DNA of 17,470 bases from Candidatus Saccharibacteria bacterium UBA6224 (lineage in GTDB: Bacteria; Patescibacteriota; Saccharimonadia; Saccharimonadales; UBA4665). Below, piece by piece: positions 1 to 6,593 of this stretch. A program made the position numbers and the translations under genes. The notes beneath the pieces were generated by a model. It made no database searches. It was not told where the DNA came from and was given only the letters and a program-made list of their open reading frames with translations. Position 1 is the first letter of the stretch; every line of letters begins with the position of its first letter. Location of the stretch: positions 855 through 18,324 of the forward strand of contig DJWS01000006.1 in NCBI GenBank assembly GCA_002441585.1, given 5' to 3'.

Positions 1-693
1 TTCCGCCCGGAAGATATCCCGAAGTTTGTTGCTCCTATCGTCAACGACACGGCCGACTTCGTGGCAGCCGACCGGTTTACCGACGAAAAGACTGGCAAAG
101 TGCGGCGACCGCAAAACATGCCAACCGGCAAATACTACGGCAACAAGCTGGGCGCTTGGGTGGTCAGTCGCTTGGCGCACCACAGATTCTACGATGTAAC
201 TTGTGGATTCCGCGGCTACAACCGCAAGGCTATCTTGGCACTAAATTTGCACAGCACTCATACTTACACCCAAGAATCATTCCAGATATTGGCTGCCAAG
301 CGCATGCGCATCCTGGCACTGCCAACCCACGTTACTTATTACAAGGGTCGAAAGTCTCGTATCGTTACTAGCATCCTCAAGTACACGATGATCAGCAGCC
401 TTAACATCCTGCGCGCCTATAGGGACTTTGCCCCGTTCAGATTCTTTTTCATGGCTGGGTTAGTGCCCTTTGTAGTCGGCATGTTGTGCCTGATATTCTT
501 TGGCGCCCACTGGCTTGTCACTGGCAGTTTCACACCCTTCAAATTCATTGGTTTCACAGGGTTATACCTCATAACGCTCGGATTTTTCTTGTGGGCAATC
601 GGCACGATGGCAGACATGATGGTCCGCCTGCAAGGCACGCAAGAGAAAATGTACGAAGATATCAAACGCTTGCACTATCCAGACAAAGATTAG
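1..693 (+). CDS. Glycosyltransferase family 2, DPM1-like, C-terminal part (5' truncated by window)
   Basis: The reading frame is open from the first base, so the N-terminal GT-A nucleotide-sugar region lies upstream of the window. The first visible residues (FRPEDIPKFV, then DFVAADRF) match the segment just after the DxDGQ metal-binding motif in dolichol-phosphate mannosyltransferase-like GT2 enzymes, and CGFRGYNRKA is typical of the acceptor side of that fold. The C-terminal 90 or so residues contain two hydrophobic segments (around FFFMAGLVPFVVGM and YLITLGFFLWAIGTM) that should anchor it in the membrane. By family knowledge it would transfer a sugar from a nucleotide donor to a polyprenyl phosphate. 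It ends at TAG 691-693, one base from the stop of the convergent GT4 gene. The GtrA-like gene 4 kb away is the usual partner type for such enzymes. The sugar is unknown. Confidence 0.88.
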   Translation, partial: FRPEDIPKFVAPIVNDTADFVAADRFTDEKTGKVRRPQNMPTGKYYGNKLGAWVVSRLAHHRFYDVTCGFRGYNRKAILALNLHSTHTYTQESFQILAAKRMRILALPTHVTYYKGRKSRIVTSILKYTMISSLNILRAYRDFAPFRFFFMAGLVPFVVGMLCLIFFGAHWLVTGSFTPFKFIGFTGLYLITLGFFLWAIGTMADMMVRLQGTQEKMYEDIKRLHYPDKD

Positions 694-694
694 T

Positions 695-1834
695 CTAGTC
701 CCGGCCGTGTGACTGGGCGTGCATGATGGCTTGTTGGATGTGGTGCGCAAATGCTTCGGTTGAGAACTGCTGGGCGGTTAGCCGGCAATCCTTGGACAGG
801 TATTTGCGGGAGTCAAACTGCTTCAGTATCTTTTTGAGGCTGGCGACGGTTTGTTCGGCAAAAAGCTCGCCGGTAATGCCGGGGCGAACATAGTCGAGCG
901 CGCCGCCTGCGCCATAGGCGATAACCGGCGTGCCAGCGGCCAGGGCTTCGACCGGTGTGATGCCGAAATCATCCAAGCCAGGGAATATGAAGGCTTGGGC
1001 CCGGCCGAACTCTTCTTCGACCACCGCATCCGATACGCGACCCAGGAATGTCACGGTCTTGCCACCCAATCTTCTCAGACGTTTGTGGTCTGGCCCATCG
1101 CCGATGACAGTCAATGGCAGGTCCAGTTCGGTGCAGGCGACGATGGCCACATCGAAGCGTTTGTAGGGCGTTTGCCGACCACTGACTACGAAACCCCGGC
1201 GCTCCAGGTGCTGGTTGGACAATTTTTGGAATCGTTCAAAATATACCGGCGGATGAATGACTAGGCTGGCTCGGTCGTAATATTTCTTTATCTCGGCTTG
1301 GATGTGCTTGGAATTGGCGATTATGTAGTCTGGGCGCTGGGCGGCTTTATAGTCCCAGCGGCGGAGTGGAGCGACCAACAGCCGTAAGCCCAGCCGGGCC
1401 AGCGGATCGAACAGACCAAAACCAGGCGCCCGCATGTACTCGTCATAACGGCTCCAATAGTAATGCGTCGGCGCATGACAATAATTGATATGGAGAGGGT
1501 GAGTGGTTCGTATGCCTTTGGCCTCGGCACCCGAGCTGCTGATGACCAAATCGAATTTTTCTAGATCGAGGTGGGTGAACCACCAGATGCGAAGCGGCGG
1601 GATAAACTTGCGGAGCCGGGAGAATGGCCAATGCTGCAGCCAACCAGTTACGACTTTGCCGTCCAGCCTTTGGCGCCACTCGGGCGTGCAGTAGGAAGTG
1701 TAGATGGGAGCTTCGGGGTACAGTTTGTGTAGCTGCTCGACCACGAGTTCTGCTCCGCCGCCGATAAGCCAATCATGGACGATGGCTACACGTGGTCCTG
1801 GGCCTTGCCTGACTGGTGGCTTGCGCAGGGTCAT
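695..1834 (-). CDS. Glycosyltransferase family 4 (group 1), mannosyltransferase WbaZ-like
   Basis: This 379-residue protein has a two-Rossmann GT-B layout. The N-terminal half begins with RVAIVHDWLIGGGAELVV (about residues 15-32), where the glycine-rich turn normally contacts the acceptor or donor. The C-terminal half carries GRQTPYKRFDVAI (about 219-231) and the diagnostic D-x7-E segment DDFGITPVEALAAGTPVIA (about 288-306), which binds the nucleotide-sugar donor. There is no signal peptide or clear membrane segment, so it is cytoplasmic or peripheral. By family knowledge it adds a sugar, often mannose, to a lipid-linked oligosaccharide. Its ATG (1834-1832) overlaps the TGA of the preceding sugar-transferase gene by one base, so the two are co-transcribed and probably translationally coupled. 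The exact sugar and linkage cannot be read from the sequence. Confidence 0.9.
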   Translation of the reverse strand: MTLRKPPVRQGPGPRVAIVHDWLIGGGAELVVEQLHKLYPEAPIYTSYCTPEWRQRLDGKVVTGWLQHWPFSRLRKFIPPLRIWWFTHLDLEKFDLVISSSGAEAKGIRTTHPLHINYCHAPTHYYWSRYDEYMRAPGFGLFDPLARLGLRLLVAPLRRWDYKAAQRPDYIIANSKHIQAEIKKYYDRASLVIHPPVYFERFQKLSNQHLERRGFVVSGRQTPYKRFDVAIVACTELDLPLTVIGDGPDHKRLRRLGGKTVTFLGRVSDAVVEEEFGRAQAFIFPGLDDFGITPVEALAAGTPVIAYGAGGALDYVRPGITGELFAEQTVASLKKILKQFDSRKYLSKDCRLTAQQFSTEAFAHHIQQAIMHAQSHGRD

Positions 1835-3273
1835 CAGTTTGCCCCGCGGTGCGTCAGGGTAATCCAGAATGTACGTAGCAGGATGCCGATGTCACCCCAA
1901 AAGGTCCAATTCTGGACGTAATAAACATCAAGTTTACGTCGCTCCTCGTAGCTGATGTCGCGGCGTCCGGACACTTGGGCCAGGCCTGTCACGCCCGATT
2001 TGACGCTGAGTATGGTGTGCTTGCGGCTGTACATGGCCAATTCTTCGGGCACCAGCGCTCTCGGGCCGACTAGGCTGATCTCGCCGCGCAATACATTGAA
2101 CAGCTGCGGCAGTTCATCGATGCTGGTCTTGCGGATGAACCGCCCAACTGGTGTAATCCGGGGGTCGTGCGGCAAGAAATCGCCATTCTTGCGGTATGTG
2201 GTAATCAGCTCCGGCTTGCCCATTTTGGTGAATGCCTCTTCGGGGCTGAGACCACTGTATTTGCGATTGTTAGAGCGAAACTTAAAGACATAAAAGACGC
2301 GGTTGCCGCGAGTCAACCTGGCTTGCCTGAAGAATACCGGGCCGCCGTCGCTGAGGCGGATGGCGATAGCCGTCAGTAACATGATAGGCGAAGTGATGAC
2401 GATGAGTAGCAGGCTGAGCGAGACGTCCGTCAGACGTTTGACCACACGCCCCCAGCCGACCAGCGCGGTTTGGTGGACGGCAATCATTGGTACGTCGTGG
2501 AACAGCTCAACGTCGATATTACCAACGAACAGCTCGCCGTTGCCCGGTACGAAGCGGTAGTCTAGATGGTGTTGTTGGGCGAATGCCAGGATGGCGTCAT
2601 TGCGTTCGGAGTTGCCGTATAACTCGGTTTGGATGATGGTGTTGGGCAGGGTGTCGCCGAATGCCTTTACGGCATCCTCGAACTGATCGAACACCAGAAA
2701 CTTGGTGTTGTATTCCAAGGGGTATTTCTTGGCCCCGACGATTCCGACGACCACGTCGCCAGTCTTGTTGGCCCGAGCCATGGCGGATGCCAGGCGAAGA
2801 GTTAGCTTGGTGTCGCCGATCAGGAGTACTCGATTGACGCCGACTCCCCGAAGATACAGCTGTCGGCGTACACCCCGGGCGACGGTCCGGAATATCAATA
2901 CAAAAGCAAATGTCAGTAACAGGCCATACAGCACGACAAGTCGAGCGGGAAAGATGGCGATGTTGGCCAGATAGGCGTAGCTGATGACCGACATGATACC
3001 GACGACCGACCCCACGAACAGTCGCCAGAATTCACTGAATCGCTTCTCGTAAACACGCTGGTTGTACAGGCCCAGCAGGGCGAATACGATGATCCAGAAG
3101 GGCATGATGCTGACTATCAGGTTGAAATAAGTCATGGAATTGACGTGAGTACTGATGGGTACATGGCTGATAGAAACCCGCAGAATATAGGCCACCACGA
3201 AAGCTATGATGAGTGCTACGAAGTCACCAATCACCAATATCACGTTATAAGCCAGCGACGAGTTGTTCTTCAT
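1834..3273 (-). CDS. Polyprenyl-phosphate sugar-1-phosphate transferase (WcaJ/WbaP-type initiating transferase)
   Basis: This 479-residue protein has the full long form of the family. Four to five membrane segments fill residues 10-130, a Rossmann-like CoA-binding_3 domain follows at about 145-255 (beginning NRVLLIGDTKLTLRLA), and a bacterial sugar transferase catalytic domain spans about 275-479. The catalytic domain shows KRLTDVSLSLLLI, GGPVFFRQ.R, the KFRSN segment, IDELPQLFNVLRGEISLVGPR (catalytic Asp386-Glu387) and the GVTGLAQVSGR motif. By family knowledge it transfers a hexose-1-phosphate from UDP-sugar to undecaprenyl phosphate at the inner face of the membrane, the first committed step of exopolysaccharide or O-antigen-like glycan synthesis. 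It is first in a leftward two-gene unit with the GT4 gene and diverges from the ligase gene across 26 bp. The donor sugar is not determinable here. Confidence 0.93.
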   Translation of the reverse strand: MKNNSSLAYNVILVIGDFVALIIAFVVAYILRVSISHVPISTHVNSMTYFNLIVSIMPFWIIVFALLGLYNQRVYEKRFSEFWRLFVGSVVGIMSVISYAYLANIAIFPARLVVLYGLLLTFAFVLIFRTVARGVRRQLYLRGVGVNRVLLIGDTKLTLRLASAMARANKTGDVVVGIVGAKKYPLEYNTKFLVFDQFEDAVKAFGDTLPNTIIQTELYGNSERNDAILAFAQQHHLDYRFVPGNGELFVGNIDVELFHDVPMIAVHQTALVGWGRVVKRLTDVSLSLLLIVITSPIMLLTAIAIRLSDGGPVFFRQARLTRGNRVFYVFKFRSNNRKYSGLSPEEAFTKMGKPELITTYRKNGDFLPHDPRITPVGRFIRKTSIDELPQLFNVLRGEISLVGPRALVPEELAMYSRKHTILSVKSGVTGLAQVSGRRDISYEERRKLDVYYVQNWTFWGDIGILLRTFWITLTHRGAN

Positions 3274-3299
3274 AGTTATATACTAGATTGTAACATCGT
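3274..3299. promoter_or_regulatory. Divergent overlapping promoters of the polysaccharide genes
   Basis: Only 26 bp separate the two divergent start codons. Rightward, TATACT at 3279-3284 is a good -10 box with 15 nt before the ATG at 3300. Leftward, TACAAT reads from 3292 down to 3287, 13 nt before the ATG at 3273. The two -10 boxes nearly abut, so RNA polymerase should not be able to occupy both at once. No convincing -35 hexamer is visible for either and each would lie inside the opposite gene's first codons. Confidence 0.5.
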
Positions 3300-4634
3300 A
3301 TGAAACCCAGCCATTTCGATACATTTGCCAGGCGTGCTACGGCAGCCCTCGTCGCTACGCTGCTAGTGATGATGCCCTTCCATGCTTTCCTGACGGTGTG
3401 GGGTAGCTCGGCCATCGGTCATTACACCCTGCTGCGCCTATGGAAAGAGGGGTTGCTCCTGGTGGCATTACTACTGGTGGCATATATTATCGTCCGCTCG
3501 AGTGAGCTAAGACATGATGTGTGGCAAAGTTGGCTGTGGCGGCTTGTGGGTCTGTTTGCTGCCGTTAACTTGGCGTGGGGCATTATTGCTTACACCCAGG
3601 GTACGGTCACTCTCAAAGCGTTGATGTATGGATACCTGGTTGATGTGCGACCCTTTGTCATATTGCTGGTAGCTTGGGTAGCGGCCGTAGGAGCCACTTG
3701 GTTATACCGCTATTGGCGGCGACTACTGATTGCTCCGGCCGCTGGTGTGATTGCCATAGGGCTGCTGCAATGGCTGGTCTTGCCCTACGACTTCATGAAA
3801 CACTTTGGCTACAACGGCCAGACGATTTGGCCGTACGAGACAATTGACCACAAAACTGACTACATTCGCATCCGTTCGACGCTCCGCGGTGCCAATTTGT
3901 TTGGTGGATACCTGATTATCGTAATCAGTGTACTCGGCCAGCGGTTGCTTGGCTCGTCACGGCGTCGTGTGGCATGGGCGCTACTGCTACTCGCGGCGAT
4001 GGCTACGATGTTCGCCAGTGGTTCGCGTGGTGCCTGGCTGGGCCTGGTCGCTGCCGGCGGTGTCATATTGTGGTTACGACTATCGAGTGCGCGCGCCCGG
4101 CGTTTGCTGGCGCTGGTGACGATCATATCAATCATTGTTTGCGGCGGTGCGCTAGTGCTGCTGCGCAACAACGATTTCGTCCAAAATACTTTCTTCCATA
4201 CCGACGAACATTCAAACTCTGCCGTCAGCTCTAACGCCGCCCACATCGATGCCGCTGCCGAAGCCGCCAACCAGATTATTGCCGAACCACTGGGTCGTGG
4301 TCCTGGTACGGCTGGCCAGGCCAGCGCCTACAACACCGGTCATAATGCGCGAATCGCCGAGAACAACTTCTTGCAGATTGGTCAGGAAACCGGTTGGATC
4401 GGCTTGGCCTTGTGGGTAGCCATATTCTATCTGATAGCCAGGGAGTTGTGGCGACGCCGCGGACTTGCGTTGGCGCAGGTCCTGCTGGCATCGTTGGCTG
4501 GGCTGATGGTCATGGCCATGCTGATGCACATTTGGAACGACGACACGATTAATTATCTGTGGTTCGGTTTGTGCGGTATCGCCCTGGCTCAACCTGGTGC
4601 GCCACGGAAAGACAAACATGCCAAAACTGCGTAA
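3300..4634 (+). CDS. O-antigen ligase / polymerase-like integral membrane protein (Wzy_C family)
   Basis: This 444-residue protein has about ten to twelve hydrophobic segments spread along its length, as expected for WaaL/Wzy-type enzymes. The family hallmarks are RSTLRGANLFGGYL (about 192-205), the SGSRGAWLGL motif (about 240-249) and a long outside loop ending in RIAENNFLQIGQETGWIGL (about 351-369), the equivalent of the HNxYLQ...ETGxxG signature. By family knowledge such proteins join or polymerise undecaprenyl-diphosphate-linked glycans on the outer face of the membrane. In a Gram-positive-like cell the acceptor would be a surface glycan or protein, not lipid A. It overlaps the GtrA-like gene downstream by 17 bp, suggesting one transcript. 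Ligase and polymerase roles cannot be told apart by eye. Confidence 0.85.
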   Translation: MKPSHFDTFARRATAALVATLLVMMPFHAFLTVWGSSAIGHYTLLRLWKEGLLLVALLLVAYIIVRSSELRHDVWQSWLWRLVGLFAAVNLAWGIIAYTQGTVTLKALMYGYLVDVRPFVILLVAWVAAVGATWLYRYWRRLLIAPAAGVIAIGLLQWLVLPYDFMKHFGYNGQTIWPYETIDHKTDYIRIRSTLRGANLFGGYLIIVISVLGQRLLGSSRRRVAWALLLLAAMATMFASGSRGAWLGLVAAGGVILWLRLSSARARRLLALVTIISIIVCGGALVLLRNNDFVQNTFFHTDEHSNSAVSSNAAHIDAAAEAANQIIAEPLGRGPGTAGQASAYNTGHNARIAENNFLQIGQETGWIGLALWVAIFYLIARELWRRRGLALAQVLLASLAGLMVMAMLMHIWNDDTINYLWFGLCGIALAQPGAPRKDKHAKTA

Positions 4635-5046
4635 GCCAACCAGGCGCGGTGTCAAACAGTTCGCCATCTTTAATCTGGGCGGCATTTCGTTTTTCGTAAT
4701 TGGCTACGGCGTATTCGTGCTGCTGTACGGACTACTACACTGGCCGTGGTTACCAGCTAAAATAGTTGCCGATTTTATGGGCTGGGCAGCCAATTTCGTC
4801 ATTCAATATTTCTGGGCCTTCCGTGAGGAGACGGCTGGGCACAAACATCATCGCGTCACCACCAAGTTCACGGCTATCAGCCTGGTCAACCTCGGTATCG
4901 ACTATCTAATCGTCGGCTTGCTGGCCTGGCTTGGGTTGTCGCCGTTCGTCGGCCTTATCATTGCCGCCAATTTCTTTACTGTCTGGAAATGGATGTGGTA
5001 CAAGCACTGGGTGTTCAAGGCTACGAATCATGATAAATCGAGTTAG
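4618..5046 (+). CDS. GtrA-like family membrane protein
   Basis: A protein of about 142 residues with four hydrophobic helices and the family pattern: an N-terminal QFAIFNLGGISFFVIGYG segment, NFVIQYFWAFR after helix 2 (the conserved F.W.FR turn), then VNLGIDYLIVG and a C-terminal WKWMWYKHWVFK. By family knowledge GtrA-like proteins help move polyprenyl-phosphate-linked sugars across the membrane and often accompany GT2 enzymes like the one at the left edge. I chose ATG 4618 because GGAAAG lies about 7 bases upstream; an in-frame GTG at 4597 would add seven residues. It overlaps the ligase-like gene's 3' end. Confidence 0.85.
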   Translation: MPKLRKPTRRGVKQFAIFNLGGISFFVIGYGVFVLLYGLLHWPWLPAKIVADFMGWAANFVIQYFWAFREETAGHKHHRVTTKFTAISLVNLGIDYLIVGLLAWLGLSPFVGLIIAANFFTVWKWMWYKHWVFKATNHDKSS

Positions 5047-5052
5047 TTGTGA

Positions 5053-5068
5053 CGTTATTTTTATAACG
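5053..5068. promoter_or_regulatory. Palindrome over the promoter of the LexA-type gene (possible operator)
   Basis: CGTTAT (5053-5058) and ATAACG (5063-5068) are perfect inverted arms around TTTT. The element sits just upstream of the -10 box TACAAT (5076-5081), covering where the spacer and -35 region should be. That placement, ahead of a gene for a DNA-binding protein, fits an autoregulatory operator. It is AT-rich with no following T tract, so a terminator for the upstream gene is less likely. The operator role is inference. Confidence 0.4.
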
Positions 5069-5075
5069 CTAATGC

Positions 5076-5087
5076 TACAATAAAACT
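5076..5087 (+). promoter_or_regulatory. -10 box six bases from the start codon (likely leaderless transcript)
   Basis: TACAAT at 5076-5081 is followed by aaaact and then ATG 5088. Transcription normally starts about 6-8 bases after a -10 box, which would put the first base of the mRNA at or next to the ATG. No Shine-Dalgarno sequence is present in the gap. Confidence 0.5.
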
Positions 5088-5576
5088 ATGAACGAAAAAC
5101 AAACATCAGTCCAGACACCCCCGGAAGCGCCCGTGCGACCAACCAAGAAACAACGTGAGCTGCTGACGTATATCGAGGCCTTCATCGCCGAACATGGCTA
5201 CAGCCCAAGCTATCGGGAAATCATGACTGGCCTCAATTACACATCCGTCGCGACGGTGGCATTGCATGTCAAAAGCCTGATCAAGCGGGGGCACCTGCGC
5301 AAACGTGACTATTCGGCGCGCTCACTCGAGGTCGTCAACCCGACAGGGGAGACCAAAAAATTGTCTAGTAATCAAGTGAGCCCCAGCGAAGAAAAGTGGC
5401 TGATCGAGAAGATAGAACATGCATTCATCCAGGCTGAGTCGCTCGGTGTGCCCGATGAGGCGACGCTGTCCGACTTGTCGGCCCTGCTGCAGGCGCTCAA
5501 AGCACTTGGTTTGCCAGAGGCGGCGCAAAGTTTTATGACTAGGTTTACGGCTCTCAGGCAGACAGTTCAGGCATAA
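5088..5576 (+). CDS. LexA-type winged-helix DNA-binding protein lacking the S24 peptidase domain
   Basis: Residues 17-85 of this 162-residue protein match the LexA N-terminal DNA-binding domain: PTKKQRELLTYIEAFIAEHGYSPSYREI, then LNYTSVATVALHVKSLIKRGHL, then RKRDYSARSLEV, the order helix 1, recognition helix and wing. In LexA the remainder is a self-cleaving S24 peptidase with Ser and Lys catalytic residues. Here residues 100-162 are instead a helical segment (EEKWLIEKIEHAFIQAESLG...ALLQALKALGLPEAAQSF), with no peptidase motif. It therefore should bind DNA but not undergo RecA-stimulated self-cleavage. The helical tail may dimerise or bind a partner. Its own promoter carries a 16-bp palindrome. 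The targets are unknown; an SOS role is possible but not shown. Confidence 0.75.
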   Translation: MNEKQTSVQTPPEAPVRPTKKQRELLTYIEAFIAEHGYSPSYREIMTGLNYTSVATVALHVKSLIKRGHLRKRDYSARSLEVVNPTGETKKLSSNQVSPSEEKWLIEKIEHAFIQAESLGVPDEATLSDLSALLQALKALGLPEAAQSFMTRFTALRQTVQA

Positions 5577-5581
5577 GCGTG

Positions 5582-5587
5582 TATACT
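5582..5587 (+). promoter_or_regulatory. Candidate -10 box for the membrane-anchored protein gene
   Basis: TATACT at 5582-5587 lies 24 bases before ATG 5612, which has its own Shine-Dalgarno-like GGAAGG (5598-5603). This would give a conventional short leader. No strong -35 box is evident. Confidence 0.35.
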
Positions 5588-5611
5588 CGTAATCACCGGA
5601 AGGCAAACGGT

Positions 5612-6289
5612 ATGTACAGGATTGGTGAAAAATCACATCACCGCACAAAAGTATACCTACTGCTCCTTTTTCTACTCGTAGGCTTGATTATCGGTGGCTC
5701 TATCGCCGCCCAGCGGCTGCTCAAATCCAATACCCAGTTATCCCAGTCCGAGGGTGTTATTCGGCATGTCGATGTTGTGACGAAGGCGACCAAGCAAGTC
5801 ACCGAACCGCTGTTTACCATCCGCATCCCCGAGACTTGGAAGGAGGTCGAGCCTAAGTACATGCCCGCTGCCCAGTATTCCTGGCAAGGTACTAGCAAGG
5901 AGGATACGGCGCGGTGGCTCGACCTGTACATCGACAGTATTCCGTCCAAGATGGCGGTAAATCGGATGATACCTTTGAGTTCCGGTGGCAACAAGATCAT
6001 CGTCGACGACAGTGTATCTGACAATTGTGTTAACTTTACGGATGAGAAGGCCGTCGATGCCCGCACCGGAACCATCATCGCCAAGTGGTCGGGGGTGACA
6101 TTCATTTGCGACGCGGCCAACTCACTACGTAACCTTACGGGCACCGGTTCGGCCGAGGGCATCAACACCCTCACGCTGAAGGGTGCCACAAAGGGTACGC
6201 ACAGAGTATTCTTTGTCTATACCGACCACAGCGGTAATCCGGATTACACGCCGTTCACCGACGTCCTGAATTCATTCGAGCTCCGCTGA
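5612..6289 (+). CDS. Membrane-anchored extracytoplasmic protein of unknown function
   Basis: I do not recognise this 225-residue protein. A basic N-terminus (MYRIGEKSHHRTK) is followed by one strong hydrophobic segment at about residues 14-32 (VYLLLLFLLVGLIIGGSIA), so it is an N-terminally anchored protein with the remainder outside. The outside part includes FTIRIPETWKEVEP, a pattern seen in many small secreted domains resembling PsbP/LpqN-type folds, and two cysteines (in SDNCVNF and FICDAAN) that could form a disulfide; a DsbA-like protein is encoded 3 kb away. I chose ATG 5612 because GGAAGG precedes it by 8 bases; a GTG at 5579 is possible but lies upstream of the candidate -10 box. The gene ends with TGA. 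No function is proposed. Confidence 0.75.
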   Translation: MYRIGEKSHHRTKVYLLLLFLLVGLIIGGSIAAQRLLKSNTQLSQSEGVIRHVDVVTKATKQVTEPLFTIRIPETWKEVEPKYMPAAQYSWQGTSKEDTARWLDLYIDSIPSKMAVNRMIPLSSGGNKIIVDDSVSDNCVNFTDEKAVDARTGTIIAKWSGVTFICDAANSLRNLTGTGSAEGINTLTLKGATKGTHRVFFVYTDHSGNPDYTPFTDVLNSFELR

Positions 6290-6324
6290 CTCTGCTCAAT
6301 TATGTATACAAAAATACTATATCT

Positions 6325-6525
6325 AGCGTAAGCATAGGCTGCTACACTACTAGTTAGTTAACAATGTAGTGCTGGAAGTAGGTGAGAATCCTACACTGTG
6401 CCGCAACTGTAATCCACGATTCTTTAGAAAAAGAGCAGCCGGACAAAAAGTCGCACCTTTTTGCCCGCGCGTCGAGAAAAACGTAGTTTGTCTCGAAGTG
6501 GTAAGTCAGATACAGCAGTTAAGTC
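6325..6525 (+). ncRNA. Cobalamin (B12) riboswitch aptamer
   Basis: The conserved core can be read directly: GGAA at 6374-6377, GGTGAGAATCC at 6381-6391, then CTGTGCCGCAACTGTAA at 6396-6412, corresponding to the B12-box pattern GGTGnAAnTCC...CnGnCCCGCnACTGT. GTCAGATAC at 6505-6513 fits the 3' conserved strand. The helices also fit. GGCTGCT (6337-6343) pairs with AGCAGTT (6514-6520) to close the core. CACTAC (6345-6350) pairs with GTAGTG (6366-6371). GTAGG (6378-6382) pairs with CCTAC (6390-6394). CCAC (6414-6417) pairs with GTGG (6498-6501) to close a peripheral domain that holds two hairpins (GG.CAAAAAG with CTTTTTG.CC, and TCGAGA with TCTCGA). The core GCCGC (6400-6404) can pair with GCGGT (6538-6542), in the position expected for the loop-loop kissing contact. 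The boundaries are approximate and the ligand class (adenosyl- or methyl/hydroxo-cobalamin) is not determined. Confidence 0.85.
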
Positions 6526-6558
6526 TCTCGAGCAAGAGCGGTAGGCGTCGTTTTCAGG

Positions 6559-6586
6559 CCCTCTGTTTCAAGCTCGAGACAGAGGG
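6559..6586 (+). promoter_or_regulatory. Riboswitch expression platform: hairpin sequestering the ribosome binding site
   Basis: CCCTCTGTTTC (6559-6569) pairs over 11 bp, with one G-U, with GAGACAGAGGG (6576-6586) around a 6-base loop. The 3' arm contains the Shine-Dalgarno AGAGGG, seven bases before ATG 6594, so folding hides it. The following TATTTTA is a poor T tract, so translational control is more likely than termination, though both are possible. Confidence 0.65.
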
Positions 6587-6593
6587 TATTTTA

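Noticed and set aside
4212..4685. Antisense ORF of 157 residues across the ligase-like gene
   Set aside because: It lies entirely opposite well-recognised coding sequence (ligase-like and GtrA-like), has low-complexity composition and no ribosome binding site.
5638..6189. Antisense ORF of 183 residues within the membrane-anchored protein gene
   Set aside because: The forward frame has a clear membrane anchor, Shine-Dalgarno and promoter; the reverse frame shows no recognisable domain and follows from low stop frequency in GC-rich codons.
6369..6593. Extension of the 546-residue protein upstream to 6369
   Set aside because: This part of the open frame coincides with the conserved riboswitch core and the sequestering hairpin. 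ATG 6594 has a well-spaced Shine-Dalgarno, so the upstream frame is open by chance.
6559..6593. Hairpin before ATG 6594 as a plain intrinsic terminator
   Set aside because: The following TATTTTA is interrupted and short, while the arm contains the ribosome binding site, so translational control is favoured, though termination is not excluded.
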